Source of the DNA: Nonomuraea muscovyensis
GTDB taxonomy: Bacteria > Actinomycetota > Actinomycetes > Streptosporangiales > Streptosporangiaceae
NCBI RefSeq assembly: GCF_014207745.1
Contig: NZ_JACHJB010000001.1
Coordinates: forward strand, 2,914,001-2,978,000
Direction of reading: 5' to 3'
Length of the DNA stretch: 64,000 nucleotides
In this document: piece after piece, positions 26,198-35,626 of the stretch
Layout: each line of letters starts with the position of its first letter
Position numbering within the stretch: the stretch's first letter is position 1
The notes under the pieces: model-generated
Told to the model about the DNA's origin: nothing
Database searches by the model: none
Seen by the model: the letters and a program-made list of their open reading frames with translations, nothing else
Made by a program: the position numbers and the translations under genes

Positions 26198-28441
26198 GTG
26201 GCACGACAGGATCGCGAAGAATCGCTCGAGGAGCAGTTGGCCTGGCTCGACGCGATCAAGGAGACGGACGAGGCTCCGCTGAAGGTCAGCTCACCGGCCG
26301 CCGCCGCCACGGCGGACGAGCCGGTCTCCTCGCCGTACCCCGAGGACCCGTGGGGGTCGGTCGCGGCCCTGCAGGGCGACACGCCGACCCCGCCGCTGTT
26401 CCGCGCCGCCGTCGACTCCGTGTACGGGCCGCACGCCGCCGAGGAGCTGCCCGCCGGGGAGAGCGAGGCCACCGAGTGGCTGGAGACGGTGACCCCCAAG
26501 GAGGACCCGGGGGTCACGGGACAGGGCGACCCGTCCGGACGGGCCGACGACCCGTTCCTCGCGCCGCTCAAGCCGCTGCCCCGGCCCGACGAGACCGACC
26601 CGTACGCGCTGTCCTCCCCCGGGGCCGAGACGCTGTCCGGTGACGAGACGCTGCCGCGGCTCGACCGGCCGGGAGACAACACCCCCTGGCCCGAGCCGCC
26701 GGGATGGCCGGCGTCCCCGTCGGCCCTCGACGAGCCGCGCCCGGCCGCCGCGGAGTCGCGGTCCGGTGCCGCCGAGGAGCACCCGGTGGACGAGCCGCGG
26801 CGCACCGCCTTCGAGGCGGCCCCGGCCACCGGCGACGAGGCGGGGCGTCCTGCGGACGAGGCGGTGCGCAGCCCTTTCGAGCTGCGCCTGGGCGACGTGC
26901 CGGCGCGCGGCGTCGTCGAGGAGCGTCCGGTCGAGGAGCGTGCGGCAGGGGAGCCGCGGCGCAGCGCCTTCGAGGTGCCGCCGGTCGGTGACACGCCGTG
27001 GGGGGCCACGGAGCCGTCCTGGCAGCGCTCCCAGCAGCCGCCCGCCTCCGACCCGCTCACCACCGACACCCGGCCCGCCACCGACTCGTGGTCCACCGAC
27101 ACCCGGTCGGCCACCGACTCGTGGTCCACCGACACCCGGCCCGCGGCCGAGCCTTGGTCCAACGACACGAGACCCGCCGCCGAGCCCTGGTCCACCGACT
27201 CGGGCCCCGCCGACACGAGACCCGCCGAGACGAGACCCGCCGAGACGAGACCCGCCGACCCGGGCCCTGCCGACCCGGGCCCCGCCGAAACGAGGCCCGC
27301 CGACCTGGGCCCCGCCGGCACGAGGCCCGCCGCCCGGCCCGAGCCGCAGGTCGAGCGGCCGAGGGAGCGGCCGGAGGGACCCGCGCCCGAGCGGGCGCGG
27401 CGCCCGGCGCCGGTGTCCGTGTTCGGCACCTCGCCCAGGCCGCCCGCCACCGGCAGGCCCACCGCGGACAGCCTCGACCCCGAGACCCTGCTGCGCGGCC
27501 GCCGCAACGCCCCCTCCAAGGGCTGGCGGCGCCTGGTCTACAAGGCGTCCGGCGGATGGATCAAGCCCGGCGAACCCCCGGAGGTGCGCCGTCGCCGCGA
27601 GCTGGTCGGCCGCGCCCGTACCCCCGTCGCCACCGGTCACCACCGCGTGGCCGTGCTCAGCCTCAAGGGCGGCGTCGGCAAGACCACGACCACGGTCGGA
27701 CTCGGCGCGACGCTGGCCCAGATGCGCGGCGACCGGGTCATCGCGATCGACGCCAACCCCGACCGGGGCACGCTGTCCGACAAGCTGCACCTGGAGACCT
27801 CGGCGACCGTCCGTGACCTGCTGAACGAACGCGACCAGGTCAAGAGATACGTCGACATCAGGGCGTTCACCTCGCAGGCGCCGTCACGGCTGGAGGTGCT
27901 CGCCTCCGACCGCGACCCGTCGGTGTCGGAGGCGTTCAGCGGCGCCGACTACCAGGCCGTCTCCCAGGTGCTGGAGAACTTCTACTCCATCTGCATCACC
28001 GACTGCGGCACCGGCCTGCTCCACTCGGCCATGGGCGGGGTGCTCGGCCTGGCCGACCAGCTGGTGCTGGTCAGCTCCCCGTCGGTGGACGGGGCGCGGG
28101 CGGCGTCGGCGACGCTCGACTGGCTGGAGGCCCACCACTACGGCCACCTCGTCAAGGACGCGACCGTGGTGCTGTGCAGCGTCCGGCCGCGGTCGAAGTC
28201 GGCGGTGGACATCGGCAAGCTGGAGGCCCACTTCGCGGCCAGGTGCCGTGCGGTGGTGCGGGTGCCGTACGACCCGCATCTGGAGGAGGGCGCCGAGATC
28301 GACCTCGACCGGCTGCAGGAGGCCACCAGGGACGCCTACCTGCAGTTGGCCGCCTCGGTGGGCGACGGTTTCGCGGGCACGCCGGACGGCTACGCGGGCG
28401 ACACGGCCGGTGGCCTCGCCGGAGGCCGCGGGCGGGAGTGA
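26198..28441 (+). CDS. ParA/MinD-like ATPase with long repeat-rich N-terminal region
   Basis: The first 460 or so of 747 residues are acidic, proline-rich and probably disordered, with many tandem repeats. The last 260 residues form a MinD/ParA ATPase: the deviant Walker A is [14 protein letters not shown], the switch II-like region has [14 protein letters not shown], and [10 protein letters not shown] is the A' motif. The missing C-terminal amphipathic helix makes Min function unlikely. Proteins of this layout occur in actinomycetes near type VII secretion or septation genes, but none are adjacent here. The GTG at 26198 follows GAGGGGGAA. Cargo and partner are unknown. Confidence 0.82.
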   Translation: MARQDREESLEEQLAWLDAIKETDEAPLKVSSPAAAATADEPVSSPYPEDPWGSVAALQGDTPTPPLFRAAVDSVYGPHAAEELPAGESEATEWLETVTPKEDPGVTGQGDPSGRADDPFLAPLKPLPRPDETDPYALSSPGAETLSGDETLPRLDRPGDNTPWPEPPGWPASPSALDEPRPAAAESRSGAAEEHPVDEPRRTAFEAAPATGDEAGRPADEAVRSPFELRLGDVPARGVVEERPVEERAAGEPRRSAFEVPPVGDTPWGATEPSWQRSQQPPASDPLTTDTRPATDSWSTDTRSATDSWSTDTRPAAEPWSNDTRPAAEPWSTDSGPADTRPAETRPAETRPADPGPADPGPAETRPADLGPAGTRPAARPEPQVERPRERPEGPAPERARRPAPVSVFGTSPRPPATGRPTADSLDPETLLRGRRNAPSKGWRRLVYKASGGWIKPGEPPEVRRRRELVGRARTPVATGHHRVAVLSLKGGVGKTTTTVGLGATLAQMRGDRVIAIDANPDRGTLSDKLHLETSATVRDLLNERDQVKRYVDIRAFTSQAPSRLEVLASDRDPSVSEAFSGADYQAVSQVLENFYSICITDCGTGLLHSAMGGVLGLADQLVLVSSPSVDGARAASATLDWLEAHHYGHLVKDATVVLCSVRPRSKSAVDIGKLEAHFAARCRAVVRVPYDPHLEEGAEIDLDRLQEATRDAYLQLAASVGDGFAGTPDGYAGDTAGGLAGGRGRE
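27055..27335. repeat. In-frame tandem repeats in the ParA-like gene
   Basis: Two arrays follow each other. The first has 33-base units encoding [11 protein letters not shown] and variants, about four to five copies. The second has 15-base units encoding [10 protein letters not shown]-type pentapeptides, about nine copies. Units remain in frame, so length changes would alter only the linker. Confidence 0.8.
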
Positions 28442-28442
28442 G

Positions 28443-28529
28443 CGGAGGGTGTGGGATTCGAACCCACGAGGCCATCGCTGACCTGGCCGCTTTCAAGGCG
28501 GCTGCACTCGTCCACTATGCGAACCCTCC
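28443..28529 (-). tRNA. tRNA-Ser (anticodon UGA)
   Basis: Read on the reverse strand, a 7-bp acceptor stem (GGAGGGT with ACCCTCC) closes a class II tRNA. The anticodon stem-loop is CCGCCTTGAAAGCGG, giving anticodon TGA, so it reads UCA and related serine codons. A long variable arm follows, as expected for tRNA-Ser. The T arm is GTGGGTTCGAATCCCAC. The discriminator base is G, a serine identity element. CCA is not encoded. Confidence 0.97.
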
Positions 28530-28641
28530 AGTGCGCACACCACCATAGCGGCTGCGGTGGCGCGGGTGTACGCCAAGCGGCGACGGATCCGCCGGGCGCT
28601 ACGGACGGCGCCCTCCGGGCCCGCCGCCCGCGCGGCAGGCC

Positions 28642-29487
28642 CTACCCGTCGAGCTGCGAGAGCAGCCAGCGCGGCCCGGCGGTGGTGGCGCCCAGCTCGG
28701 TGACGCGCTGCTTCAGGCCCCGGTCGGCGGTCACCACCAGCACCCGCTCCCACGGCCTGGCCCGGCGGACGACCTCGGTGATCGCGTCGTCCCCGCTGCC
28801 CGTGGCGGCCACGACCTGGATGCCCTCCACGTCGGGCACCTGCCGGGCGGCGCCCTCCACGACGGCGACGATCCGCGGATACCACTGGGCGAGCACCGCG
28901 TGCGTCAGCCGCAGGCCCGCCACCTCGCGGAGCAGGCGGGCTGCGGCGGCCTCCCTGTCGCGCCACCAGCCGTGTTCGGCGCGGGCGCCCACGATGTTGG
29001 CCACGTCCAGCACCAGCGTCTCGGGGGAGAGCTGCGGCTCGATCGTGCCCCACGTCTCGGCGAACCCCGGGTGCAGCAGCATCCCGGTCACCTCCGGCAG
29101 GGGCAGCCAGCGCATCTCGTCGCTCTCGCCGTTGGCGGGGGCGACGGCCAGCAGGGCGGGCGCGTCGGCGATCACCGTCTCGAACGCCCAGCCGCCGTGG
29201 TCGTCCACGTAGACGCCGCGGACGCGCAGTTCGTCGCCGGGCAACGCGGCCTCCTCGTGCGCCTCGCGCAGGGCGGAGGTGACGGCGTCCTCGTGGCTGT
29301 CGCGCGCCCCGCCGGGCAGCCCCCACGTGCCGCCGTGGTGACTCCACTCGGCGCGTTTCTGCATCAGCACGTACGGCACACCGGACTCGTCGTGGTGCAC
29401 CACCAGCAGGCCGGACGCCCCGTGGATGCCCCAGTGCCGGTGCCCTCGCGCGCACTCCGCCCAGCCGTCACCGTCTTTCGCAGCCAT
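28642..29487 (-). CDS. NUDIX hydrolase fused to a NYN/PIN-like domain
   Basis: The 281-residue protein has two domains. Residues 15-140 are a NUDIX hydrolase with the box GGARDSHEDAVTSALREAHE, which keeps the metal-binding REAHEE core. Residues 150-281 resemble a NYN/PIN-like nuclease: LVLDVANIVGA at its start carries the first acidic residue, GSGDDAI the middle acidic pair and VVTADRGLKQRV the last, which together could bind metal. The fusion suggests removal of a 5' nucleotide cap or a modified nucleotide joined to RNA cutting, but no substrate is known. It stands directly downstream of tRNA-Ser on the same strand with about 110 bases between. Confidence 0.82.
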   Translation of the reverse strand: MAAKDGDGWAECARGHRHWGIHGASGLLVVHHDESGVPYVLMQKRAEWSHHGGTWGLPGGARDSHEDAVTSALREAHEEAALPGDELRVRGVYVDDHGGWAFETVIADAPALLAVAPANGESDEMRWLPLPEVTGMLLHPGFAETWGTIEPQLSPETLVLDVANIVGARAEHGWWRDREAAAARLLREVAGLRLTHAVLAQWYPRIVAVVEGAARQVPDVEGIQVVAATGSGDDAITEVVRRARPWERVLVVTADRGLKQRVTELGATTAGPRWLLSQLDG

Positions 29488-29525
29488 GCCCTCGATTCTC
29501 GCAGCCTTTCGTCCCGCCGGGCCGG

Positions 29526-30536
29526 TCAGAACTCGAAGACCAGGCGGGCCGTCACCGCGCTGGACAGGATCTCCTCGAACGACTGGTTGATCTCCTCCAG
29601 CTTGCGCGTCTCGTAGCTGACCCTGGTGCGGCCGGCGGCGTGCAGCTGGAAGACCTCGGCCAGGTCGGCCCGGGTGCCGACGATGGAGCCGATGACGGAG
29701 ATGCCGCCCAGCACGGTCTCGAAGACGGGCAGGCGCATCGCGTTGTCCTTGGGCAGGGAGACCAGCACCAGCCGGCCGCCGCGCCGCAGCGAGGCGTGGG
29801 CCTGTTCCAGGACGCGCGGGCTGGCCGCGAGGACGATCGCCACGTCGGCGCCGCCCAGGGCCTGGATCTCGGCGACCGGGTCGCCGGTGGCGGCGTTGAC
29901 GGTGTGCGTGGCGCCCAGGTCGCGGGCGAGCCGCAGCTTGTCCTCGGTGATGTCGACGGCGACGGTCTCGGCGCCGAAGATCTGCGCGTACTGCTGGGCC
30001 AGGTGCCCGAGCCCGCCGATCCCGAAGATCGCGGCGCGCTCGGTGGGCCGCACGCCGGAGACCTTGACGGCCTTGTACGTGGTCACTCCGGCGCAGGTCA
30101 AGGGCGCGGCCTCGGCGGGCGAGATGCCCTCCGGCACGGGCACCACGTACTCGGCGTGGGCCACGGCGTACTCGGCGTGACCGCCGTCGAGCGCGTAGCC
30201 GGTGTTGAGCTGCGCCTCGCAGAGGGTCTCGCGGCCGCTGACGCAGTAGGAGCAGGTGCCGCAGGCGTAACCGAGCCAGGGGATGGCGACCCGCTCGCCG
30301 ACCGTGCGGTCGGTCACCGCGGAGCCGACCTTCTCGACGATCCCGACGCCCTCATGGCCGGGTGTGAACGGCGGAGCCGGCTTGACCGGCCAGTCGCCGT
30401 GGGCGGCGTGGATGTCGGTGTGGCACAGGCCGCTGGCCTCGATGCGGACGAGGACCTGGTGGGGGCCGGGCTCGGGCACGGGCAGGTTCTGGATCTCCAG
30501 GGGCTTGTCGAACGCGGTCACGACGGCAGCGCGCAT
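29526..30536 (-). CDS. adhP: Zinc-dependent alcohol dehydrogenase (AdhP-like)
   Basis: The 336-residue enzyme has the catalytic zinc ligands in CHTDIHAAHG and GHEGVG, and the structural zinc lobe in CGTCSYCVSGRETLC. The Rossmann motif is FGIGGLGHLAQQ. Length and motifs match the propanol-preferring AdhP group, which interconverts primary alcohols and aldehydes with NAD. The ATG at 30536 is preferred over a GTG at 30545 because AAGGAG lies 10 bases before it and only 1 base before the GTG. Confidence 0.9.
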   Translation of the reverse strand: MRAAVVTAFDKPLEIQNLPVPEPGPHQVLVRIEASGLCHTDIHAAHGDWPVKPAPPFTPGHEGVGIVEKVGSAVTDRTVGERVAIPWLGYACGTCSYCVSGRETLCEAQLNTGYALDGGHAEYAVAHAEYVVPVPEGISPAEAAPLTCAGVTTYKAVKVSGVRPTERAAIFGIGGLGHLAQQYAQIFGAETVAVDITEDKLRLARDLGATHTVNAATGDPVAEIQALGGADVAIVLAASPRVLEQAHASLRRGGRLVLVSLPKDNAMRLPVFETVLGGISVIGSIVGTRADLAEVFQLHAAGRTRVSYETRKLEEINQSFEEILSSAVTARLVFEF

Positions 30537-30641
30537 GGCTTCCACTCTCCTTCGGGTTCACCACCGAGTCTCGCGGTGGCGCGCCGGGCGGAGCAGGGCC
30601 GAAAGTCCCGGCGGCGGCGGCCGTCCGTCATGCCGGCCCGG

Positions 30642-31655
30642 TCAGGTCGCGGCGGTGCTGTCGCGGACGATCAGGGTGGTCGGCAGCTCCGTCCTGGCCG
30701 GGGCCCCGCCCGACAGCAGGGCCGCCAGCGCGGCGGCGCCCAGGTCCGACCAGGGCTGGCGGACCGTGGTCAGCGCGGGCGTGATGTGCGTCGCCGCCAC
30801 CGAGTCGTCGAACCCGACCACGCTCACGTCGCCGGGCACCTGGCAGCCGTACTCGGCCAGTGCCTGGAACACCCCGACGGCCATCGCGTCGGAGCAGGCG
30901 AGGACGGCGGTCGGCGGGTCCGGCAGCGCGCCGAGCATCGCCCGGGTGGCGCGCAGTGCGTCGTCGCGCTGGAAGTTGCCGCACACCTCCCAGCGCGGGT
31001 CGACGGGCAGCCCCGCTCCGGCCATCGCCTCCCGGTAGCCCGCGAGCCGTTCGGCGGTGCACGGCACGCCGGGCCGGCCGGTGACGACGGCGATCCGCCG
31101 GTGGCCGAGGCCGACGAGGTGGACGACGGCGGCGCGGGCGCCGGCCCGGTTGGCCGAGACGACGACGGGCACGCCCGGCGGGGCCTTGCGCCGCGGGTCC
31201 ACGATCACCACGGGGATCTCGCGGTCGGCCAGCCAGGAGCGCTGCGCGGCGGTCGGACAGGTGCGGACGAGGAGCACTCCCGCGCTGTCGCGGGCGCTCA
31301 TCCGGTCCAGCCAGGCGGGCGGCGGCTGGCCGTTCTTGGTGCGGCCGACGACGGCCGAGACGACCAGGTCCACGCCGAGCCGCCAGGCCGCGTCCTCGAC
31401 GCCGCCGAGGATGGCCAGCGCGTACGCCGAGTCCAGGCCCTGCAGCATGACGTCCACCAGGCTGCCCCGGCGGGGCTTGAGCCGCTGCCGGGGATAGCCC
31501 CGCCGCTCCAGCACGTCGGCGACGAGGCGGCGGGTGTGGGGGGAGACGCCCGACCTGCCGTTGAGCGCTTTGGAAACGGTTGCGACGGACACCCCGGCCT
31601 CGCGGGCGATGACCGCGAGCTTGGGCAGCGGTGCGGGCGTGTTTGCGGCCGTCAT
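30642..31655 (-). CDS. LacI-family repressor
   Basis: The 337-residue protein has the LacI helix-turn-helix and hinge at residues 10-65 (VIAREAGVSVATVSKALNGR), then a sugar-binding domain with ACSDAMAVGVFQALAEYG and VGFDDSVAATHITPALTTVRQ. It is divergent from a broken ABC permease gene and a GH43 gene. A perfect TGCAACCGGTTGCA palindrome lies in the shared gap, so it probably represses that unit until a xylan- or arabinan-derived sugar appears. Confidence 0.92.
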   Translation of the reverse strand: MTAANTPAPLPKLAVIAREAGVSVATVSKALNGRSGVSPHTRRLVADVLERRGYPRQRLKPRRGSLVDVMLQGLDSAYALAILGGVEDAAWRLGVDLVVSAVVGRTKNGQPPPAWLDRMSARDSAGVLLVRTCPTAAQRSWLADREIPVVIVDPRRKAPPGVPVVVSANRAGARAAVVHLVGLGHRRIAVVTGRPGVPCTAERLAGYREAMAGAGLPVDPRWEVCGNFQRDDALRATRAMLGALPDPPTAVLACSDAMAVGVFQALAEYGCQVPGDVSVVGFDDSVAATHITPALTTVRQPWSDLGAAALAALLSGGAPARTELPTTLIVRDSTAAT

Positions 31656-31796
31656 GTCCCCAACTGTGCCCGCCGCTTCACCACCAGGCCACCCCCGCGA
31701 TCGCGAAAATTTCGGGATTTCGGCATCTGTGCTGCTGAGGGCGGTGCGCCGGGGCGTCTGCCATTGACGTTGCGTCCACGCTGACGGAAGGTTTCC

Positions 31797-31810
31797 TGCA
31801 ACCGGTTGCA
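31797..31810. promoter_or_regulatory. LacI-family operator
   Basis: TGCAACCGGTTGCA is a perfect 14-bp palindrome with the central CG typical of LacI-family operators. It lies 27 bases before the start of the broken permease gene and 142 bases from the LacI start. A shorter palindrome, CGAAAATTTCG at 31704-31714, lies closer to the LacI gene. Confidence 0.7.
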
Positions 31811-31836
31811 TGCCTGCGCCGTGCAAAGGAGTCACC

Positions 31837-32171
31837 GTGGCCGTCGTCTCGGCACATCCGGCCCGAAGACCACGTCGGGCCGGCAAGCCGTCAACACCCA
31901 TCTGCCGATCGCGCCGTCCTTGATCGCGATGCTCGGGCTCCTCGTCTCCCCGATGGCCGGCGTGGTCTTCATCCACAGCTGGAACAACGTCCTCTTCGCC
32001 CTCATGTTCATCAACGACCAGGAGAAATTCACCGTGCCCGTGGGCCTTTCCTGCAACCTCGGCGCGCTCGCCGCCGCCGGCGTCGTGGCCGCCCTGCCCG
32101 TCGTGATCGTCTTCGCCTTCATCCAGCGCCACCTCGTGCAGGGCATGGCCTCCGGGGCGGTGAAGGGATGA
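31837..32171 (+). pseudogene. Sugar ABC transporter permease (MalG type), internally deleted and frameshifted
   Basis: AAAGGAG precedes a GTG at 31837 that opens VVSAHPARRPRRAGKP, a normal N-terminal tail of a MalG-type permease, but this frame stops after 29 codons. In another frame the DNA from about 31890 reads the family's C-terminus: SWNNVLFALMFINDQEKFTV and AFIQRHLVQGMASGAVKG at the TGA. The middle of the protein, about 180 residues with the EAA loop, is missing. Near the end a further gap of about ten residues occurs between VPVGLS and GALAAAGVV. The remnant keeps an ATGA overlap with the GH43 gene. Confidence 0.82.
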
Positions 32172-33619
32172 CCGCCTACCGCAACCCGGTGCTGAACGCC
32201 GACTGGTCCGACCCCGACGTGATGCGCGTGGGGGACGACTTCTACCTGACCGTCTCCACCTTCACGAAGGTGCCCGGCCTGCCGATCCTGCACTCCCGCG
32301 ACCTGGTCAACTGGACGATCATCGGCCACGCCGTGACCAGCGGATACGACGACGTGCGGCCCGGCTGCGGGGTGTGGGCGCCGTCGCTGCGCCACCACGA
32401 GGGCCGCTTCCACATCTTCTACGGCGACCCGGACGTGGGCATCTGCGTGGTCACCGCCACCGACCCGCGCGGCCCGTGGACCCCGCCGCACGTCGTCAAA
32501 CCCGGCCGCGGCCTCATCGACCCGTGCCCGCTGTGGGACGAGGACGGCCAGGCGTACCTGGTGCACGCCTGGGCCAAGAGCCGGGCCGGGGTGAACAACC
32601 GGCTCACCCTGCACCGCATGTCACCCGACGCGCGGGAGATCCTCGACGACGGGACGCTCGTCGTGGACGCCGACCTGCTGCCCGGCTACCGCACCCTGGA
32701 GGGCCCCAAGCTCTACAGGCACGACGGCCACTACTGGATCTTCGCGCCGGCGGGCGGCGTGGAGTTCGGCTGGCAGTCGGTGTTCAGGTCGCGTTCGATC
32801 TTCGGCCCGTACGAGGGCCGCATCGTCCTGGAGCAGGGCGGCACCGACGTCAACGGCCCGCACCAGGGCGGCTGGGTGGACACGCCGTCGGGCGAGCACT
32901 GGTTCATGCACTTCCAGGACCGCGGCCCGTACGGCCGGGTCGTCCACCTGCAGCCGATGGCGTGGGAGGACGGCTGGCCCGTCATGGGAGACAAGGGCGA
33001 GCCGGTGCCGGGCGGCCCGCTGCCGGTGCCGGGCGGCACGCCGAGCGCGCCGGCCGCTTCCGACGACTTCGCCGGGCCCGCGCTCGGGCTCCAGTGGAGC
33101 TGGCAGGCCGACCCCGACCCCGCGTGGTGGCGGCTGGGCGGCGGCGGGCTGCGCCTCGCCTGCGTACCCGGGCCCGCCGACCTGCGTGAACGCCCGTCCG
33201 TCCTCGGCCAGCGGCTGCCCGGCGACCCCTGCGTGGTCACCACGCGGGTCACCCTGCACGGCGTAGGCCGGGCCGGGCTGACCGTGCTCGGGTTCACCTG
33301 CGCCGACGTGGCCGTGGAGGCGACGCCGGACGGGACGGCCGTGGTGTGCGGGGACGCGCCGCCGGTGCCCGTCGCCGGCGGGACGGCCGTCACCCTGGGC
33401 GCGCGGATCGACGCGGGCGCGGTCGTGACGTTCCTGGCCGACACCGGCGACGGCCTGCGTGAGATCGGCGAGCCGTTCCCGGCCACACCGGGCCGGTGGG
33501 TGGGCGCGGTGCTCGGCCTGTACGCCGCCGCCCACGGGGACACGCCCACAGGCCACGCGGACTTCGCGTTCTTCACCGTGCAACTCGACACGGACCTCGA
33601 TGTGGACACCGAAAGGTAG
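32168..33619 (+). CDS. Family 43 glycoside hydrolase with C-terminal concanavalin-like domain
   Basis: The 483-residue protein starts ADWSDPDVMRVGDDFYLTVS, where Asp of DPDV is the general base of GH43. The pKa-modulating Asp lies in LIDPCPLWDEDG and the general acid Glu in TLEGPKLYR. This five-blade propeller spans residues 1-300; a beta-sandwich (GH43_C2 type) follows from about 305. The usual substrates are xylo- or arabino-oligosaccharides. No signal peptide is seen, so it is cytoplasmic and needs imported oligosaccharide, yet the coupled permease gene is broken. Confidence 0.9.
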   Translation: MTAYRNPVLNADWSDPDVMRVGDDFYLTVSTFTKVPGLPILHSRDLVNWTIIGHAVTSGYDDVRPGCGVWAPSLRHHEGRFHIFYGDPDVGICVVTATDPRGPWTPPHVVKPGRGLIDPCPLWDEDGQAYLVHAWAKSRAGVNNRLTLHRMSPDAREILDDGTLVVDADLLPGYRTLEGPKLYRHDGHYWIFAPAGGVEFGWQSVFRSRSIFGPYEGRIVLEQGGTDVNGPHQGGWVDTPSGEHWFMHFQDRGPYGRVVHLQPMAWEDGWPVMGDKGEPVPGGPLPVPGGTPSAPAASDDFAGPALGLQWSWQADPDPAWWRLGGGGLRLACVPGPADLRERPSVLGQRLPGDPCVVTTRVTLHGVGRAGLTVLGFTCADVAVEATPDGTAVVCGDAPPVPVAGGTAVTLGARIDAGAVVTFLADTGDGLREIGEPFPATPGRWVGAVLGLYAAAHGDTPTGHADFAFFTVQLDTDLDVDTER

Positions 33620-33742
33620 ACGTCACACGGCTGCACACCCCCACGGCGCGCGCTGACCGGCGCCGCCACGTCGCTCCTCCTCGGAGCATGCCGGCAGCAT
33701 CGCCGTCATGCACCCTGGGTCCACCTGGGACGGCCCGGGTGT

Positions 33743-34789
33743 TCAGGGCAGCGAGGCCGGCAGGCCGAACAGCCCGAAATGCTCATCCCCGATGAAGGAC
33801 GTCACCTCGGCGATCAGCTCGCCGCGCATCGTCAGCACGTTGACCGACCAGCTCACGTGGGCGCCGGCCGCCTCGTCCCAGAGGTAGCAGCCCACGGCGG
33901 GCTGGCCGTTCGCCCGCACCGGCAGGTGCCGCCACGAGCCGCACGTCGTCAGCGGCACCCGGGTCACGAAGTCCATCACGGGCCCGACGCCGTGATACCA
34001 GTGCGGCAGCGGCGGCATCGACCAGGTGACGTCCTCAGTGAGCAGCGCCACCAGCGCGTCGGCGTCGCCGTCTTCGAGCGCCGTCGCGAAGCCCGTGACC
34101 ACCTCCCGCAACCGCGCGTCACCCACCTCGCGCAGCGTCCGCTGCTGGCTGCGGGACGGCACCCGCTCGGCGACGAGCTTGCGGGCCCGCGCCAGCGCGG
34201 AGTTGACCGACGCCGTGGAGGTGTCCATCATCGCGGCGATCTCGGCGGCGGCGAACCCGAGCACCTCGAACAGCAGCAACGCCGCCCGCTGGTTGCCCGG
34301 CAGGTGCTGCAACGCGGCGACGAAGGCCAGCTCGACGGCCTCTCGCTGCTCGTAGCGCGCCTCGGGGACCGCCGGCCCGGCACCGAGCCCGGCGTCGTCG
34401 TAAGGCCCGAGCCAGGCCACCTCGGTCAGGGGCGCGCCGCCCGCCACGACCCGCTCGCTCGACGGCCCGAGGTCCACGGGCAGCGCCCGCCTGCCCCGCG
34501 CCTCGACGAGGTCGAGGCAGGTGCGCGTGGCCACGGTGTAGAGCCACGACCGCAGCGTCCCGCGCCCCGTGAACCGCCCCAGCCCACGCCACGCCCGCAG
34601 CAGCGCCTCCTGCAACGCGTCGTCGGCGTCGTGGGAGGAGCCCAGCATCCGGTAGCAGTGGGCGTGCAGCTCCCGCCGCAACGGCTCCACCAGCCGCCCG
34701 AAAGCGGCCCCGTCGCCGCCACGGGCCATCGCCAGATCGCCGCCCTCACCCGAGGCGGCCACCACCTGCACGGACACCGAACCAGTCAC
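33743..34789 (-). CDS. Extracytoplasmic-function sigma factor with SnoaL-like C-terminal domain (SigG-like)
   Basis: The 348-residue protein has sigma region 2 at about residues 30-105 (LHAHCYRMLGSSHDADDALQ) and region 4 at about 165-220 (LPGNQRAALLLFEVLGFAAAEIAAMMD). A SnoaL-like domain fills residues 230-340. This three-domain layout is that of the SigG/ECF56-type group, in which the C-terminal domain replaces a separate anti-sigma factor. A shorter start at MARGGDGAAF is possible. No anti-sigma gene is adjacent. Confidence 0.88.
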   Translation of the reverse strand: MTGSVSVQVVAASGEGGDLAMARGGDGAAFGRLVEPLRRELHAHCYRMLGSSHDADDALQEALLRAWRGLGRFTGRGTLRSWLYTVATRTCLDLVEARGRRALPVDLGPSSERVVAGGAPLTEVAWLGPYDDAGLGAGPAVPEARYEQREAVELAFVAALQHLPGNQRAALLLFEVLGFAAAEIAAMMDTSTASVNSALARARKLVAERVPSRSQQRTLREVGDARLREVVTGFATALEDGDADALVALLTEDVTWSMPPLPHWYHGVGPVMDFVTRVPLTTCGSWRHLPVRANGQPAVGCYLWDEAAGAHVSWSVNVLTMRGELIAEVTSFIGDEHFGLFGLPASLP

Positions 34790-34884
34790 GACGACGATCC
34801 TGCCTCATGCCACCGACAGTTCGACCAGCCGGGCCAGGCGCGCGGGTCCAGGGGCTGCGGTTCGGCGAACCCCTCACCGGCGAC

Positions 34885-35550
34885 TCAGCCCCGTCCGCGG
34901 TGGCGCCGGGGGCTGGTGACGCGCAGGCAGCGGGTCGCGCCGAAGACCTGTACGCCCCAGAAGGCCGCCGTCGCCAGACCCGCCACCATGGCGGGCAGGA
35001 AGTCCGGCAGGGCCCCCACGCGCCCGTCGAGCGCGAGCGGCAGGGTCATGAGCCCGGTCGCCGGCAGCATCACCCAGACCAGGACGCCCAGCGACCTGGT
35101 CACCGCCTGCGGTCCCCGGACCCACCGGGCGCCCCGTCCGAGCGCGAACAGCACCAGCCCGCCGTACAGGCTGGTGGCGAGCTGGGCGAGGTCCAGCGCC
35201 CGGGAGAGGGCCACGGGCCAGCCGGTGAGGGCGGCACGGTCCGTCGGGTAGAACCGCCAGACCACCGACCACATGAGGACGGTGACCGGTATGCCGGCGA
35301 CCAGCAGCATCCCCAGCCGCCGCCCGGCCGCGGCCGTCAGCTCGGCCTGGTAGCCGGGTGCGACCTCCTCGACGGCCCCGAACCCGGCCACCGCCAGCCG
35401 CTCGGCCTCCGCCCGGTCGAGCCCGCCGGCCTCCAGGGCGTCGGCCGTGTCGGCGAGGCTGTCGCGCGCCTCGACGAGCAGGTCGTGCTTGGGGCCGTAC
35501 GGACCGGTCAGGGCGCGCTCCAGCTCGCCCACGTAGTCGTCGATCCGCAT
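34885..35550 (-). CDS. Permease prefix domain 1-containing membrane protein
   Basis: The 221-residue protein has a helical N-terminal domain (residues 1-75: YVGELERALTGPYGPKHDLL and FGAVEEVAPGYQAEL), called permease prefix domain 1, and four or five membrane spans. Such genes normally follow a PadR repressor gene in actinomycetes. No PadR gene is next to it here, but a PadR-type operator lies 78 bases upstream. The function is unknown. Confidence 0.8.
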   Translation of the reverse strand: MRIDDYVGELERALTGPYGPKHDLLVEARDSLADTADALEAGGLDRAEAERLAVAGFGAVEEVAPGYQAELTAAAGRRLGMLLVAGIPVTVLMWSVVWRFYPTDRAALTGWPVALSRALDLAQLATSLYGGLVLFALGRGARWVRGPQAVTRSLGVLVWVMLPATGLMTLPLALDGRVGALPDFLPAMVAGLATAAFWGVQVFGATRCLRVTSPRRHRGRG

Positions 35551-35626
35551 GCTGCCAACTCTAGGAAGCGGCCTCCCCTCGGCGGATCCGGAAGAACCCT
35601 GAGATCTGCCTACGTCGGGACAACCT

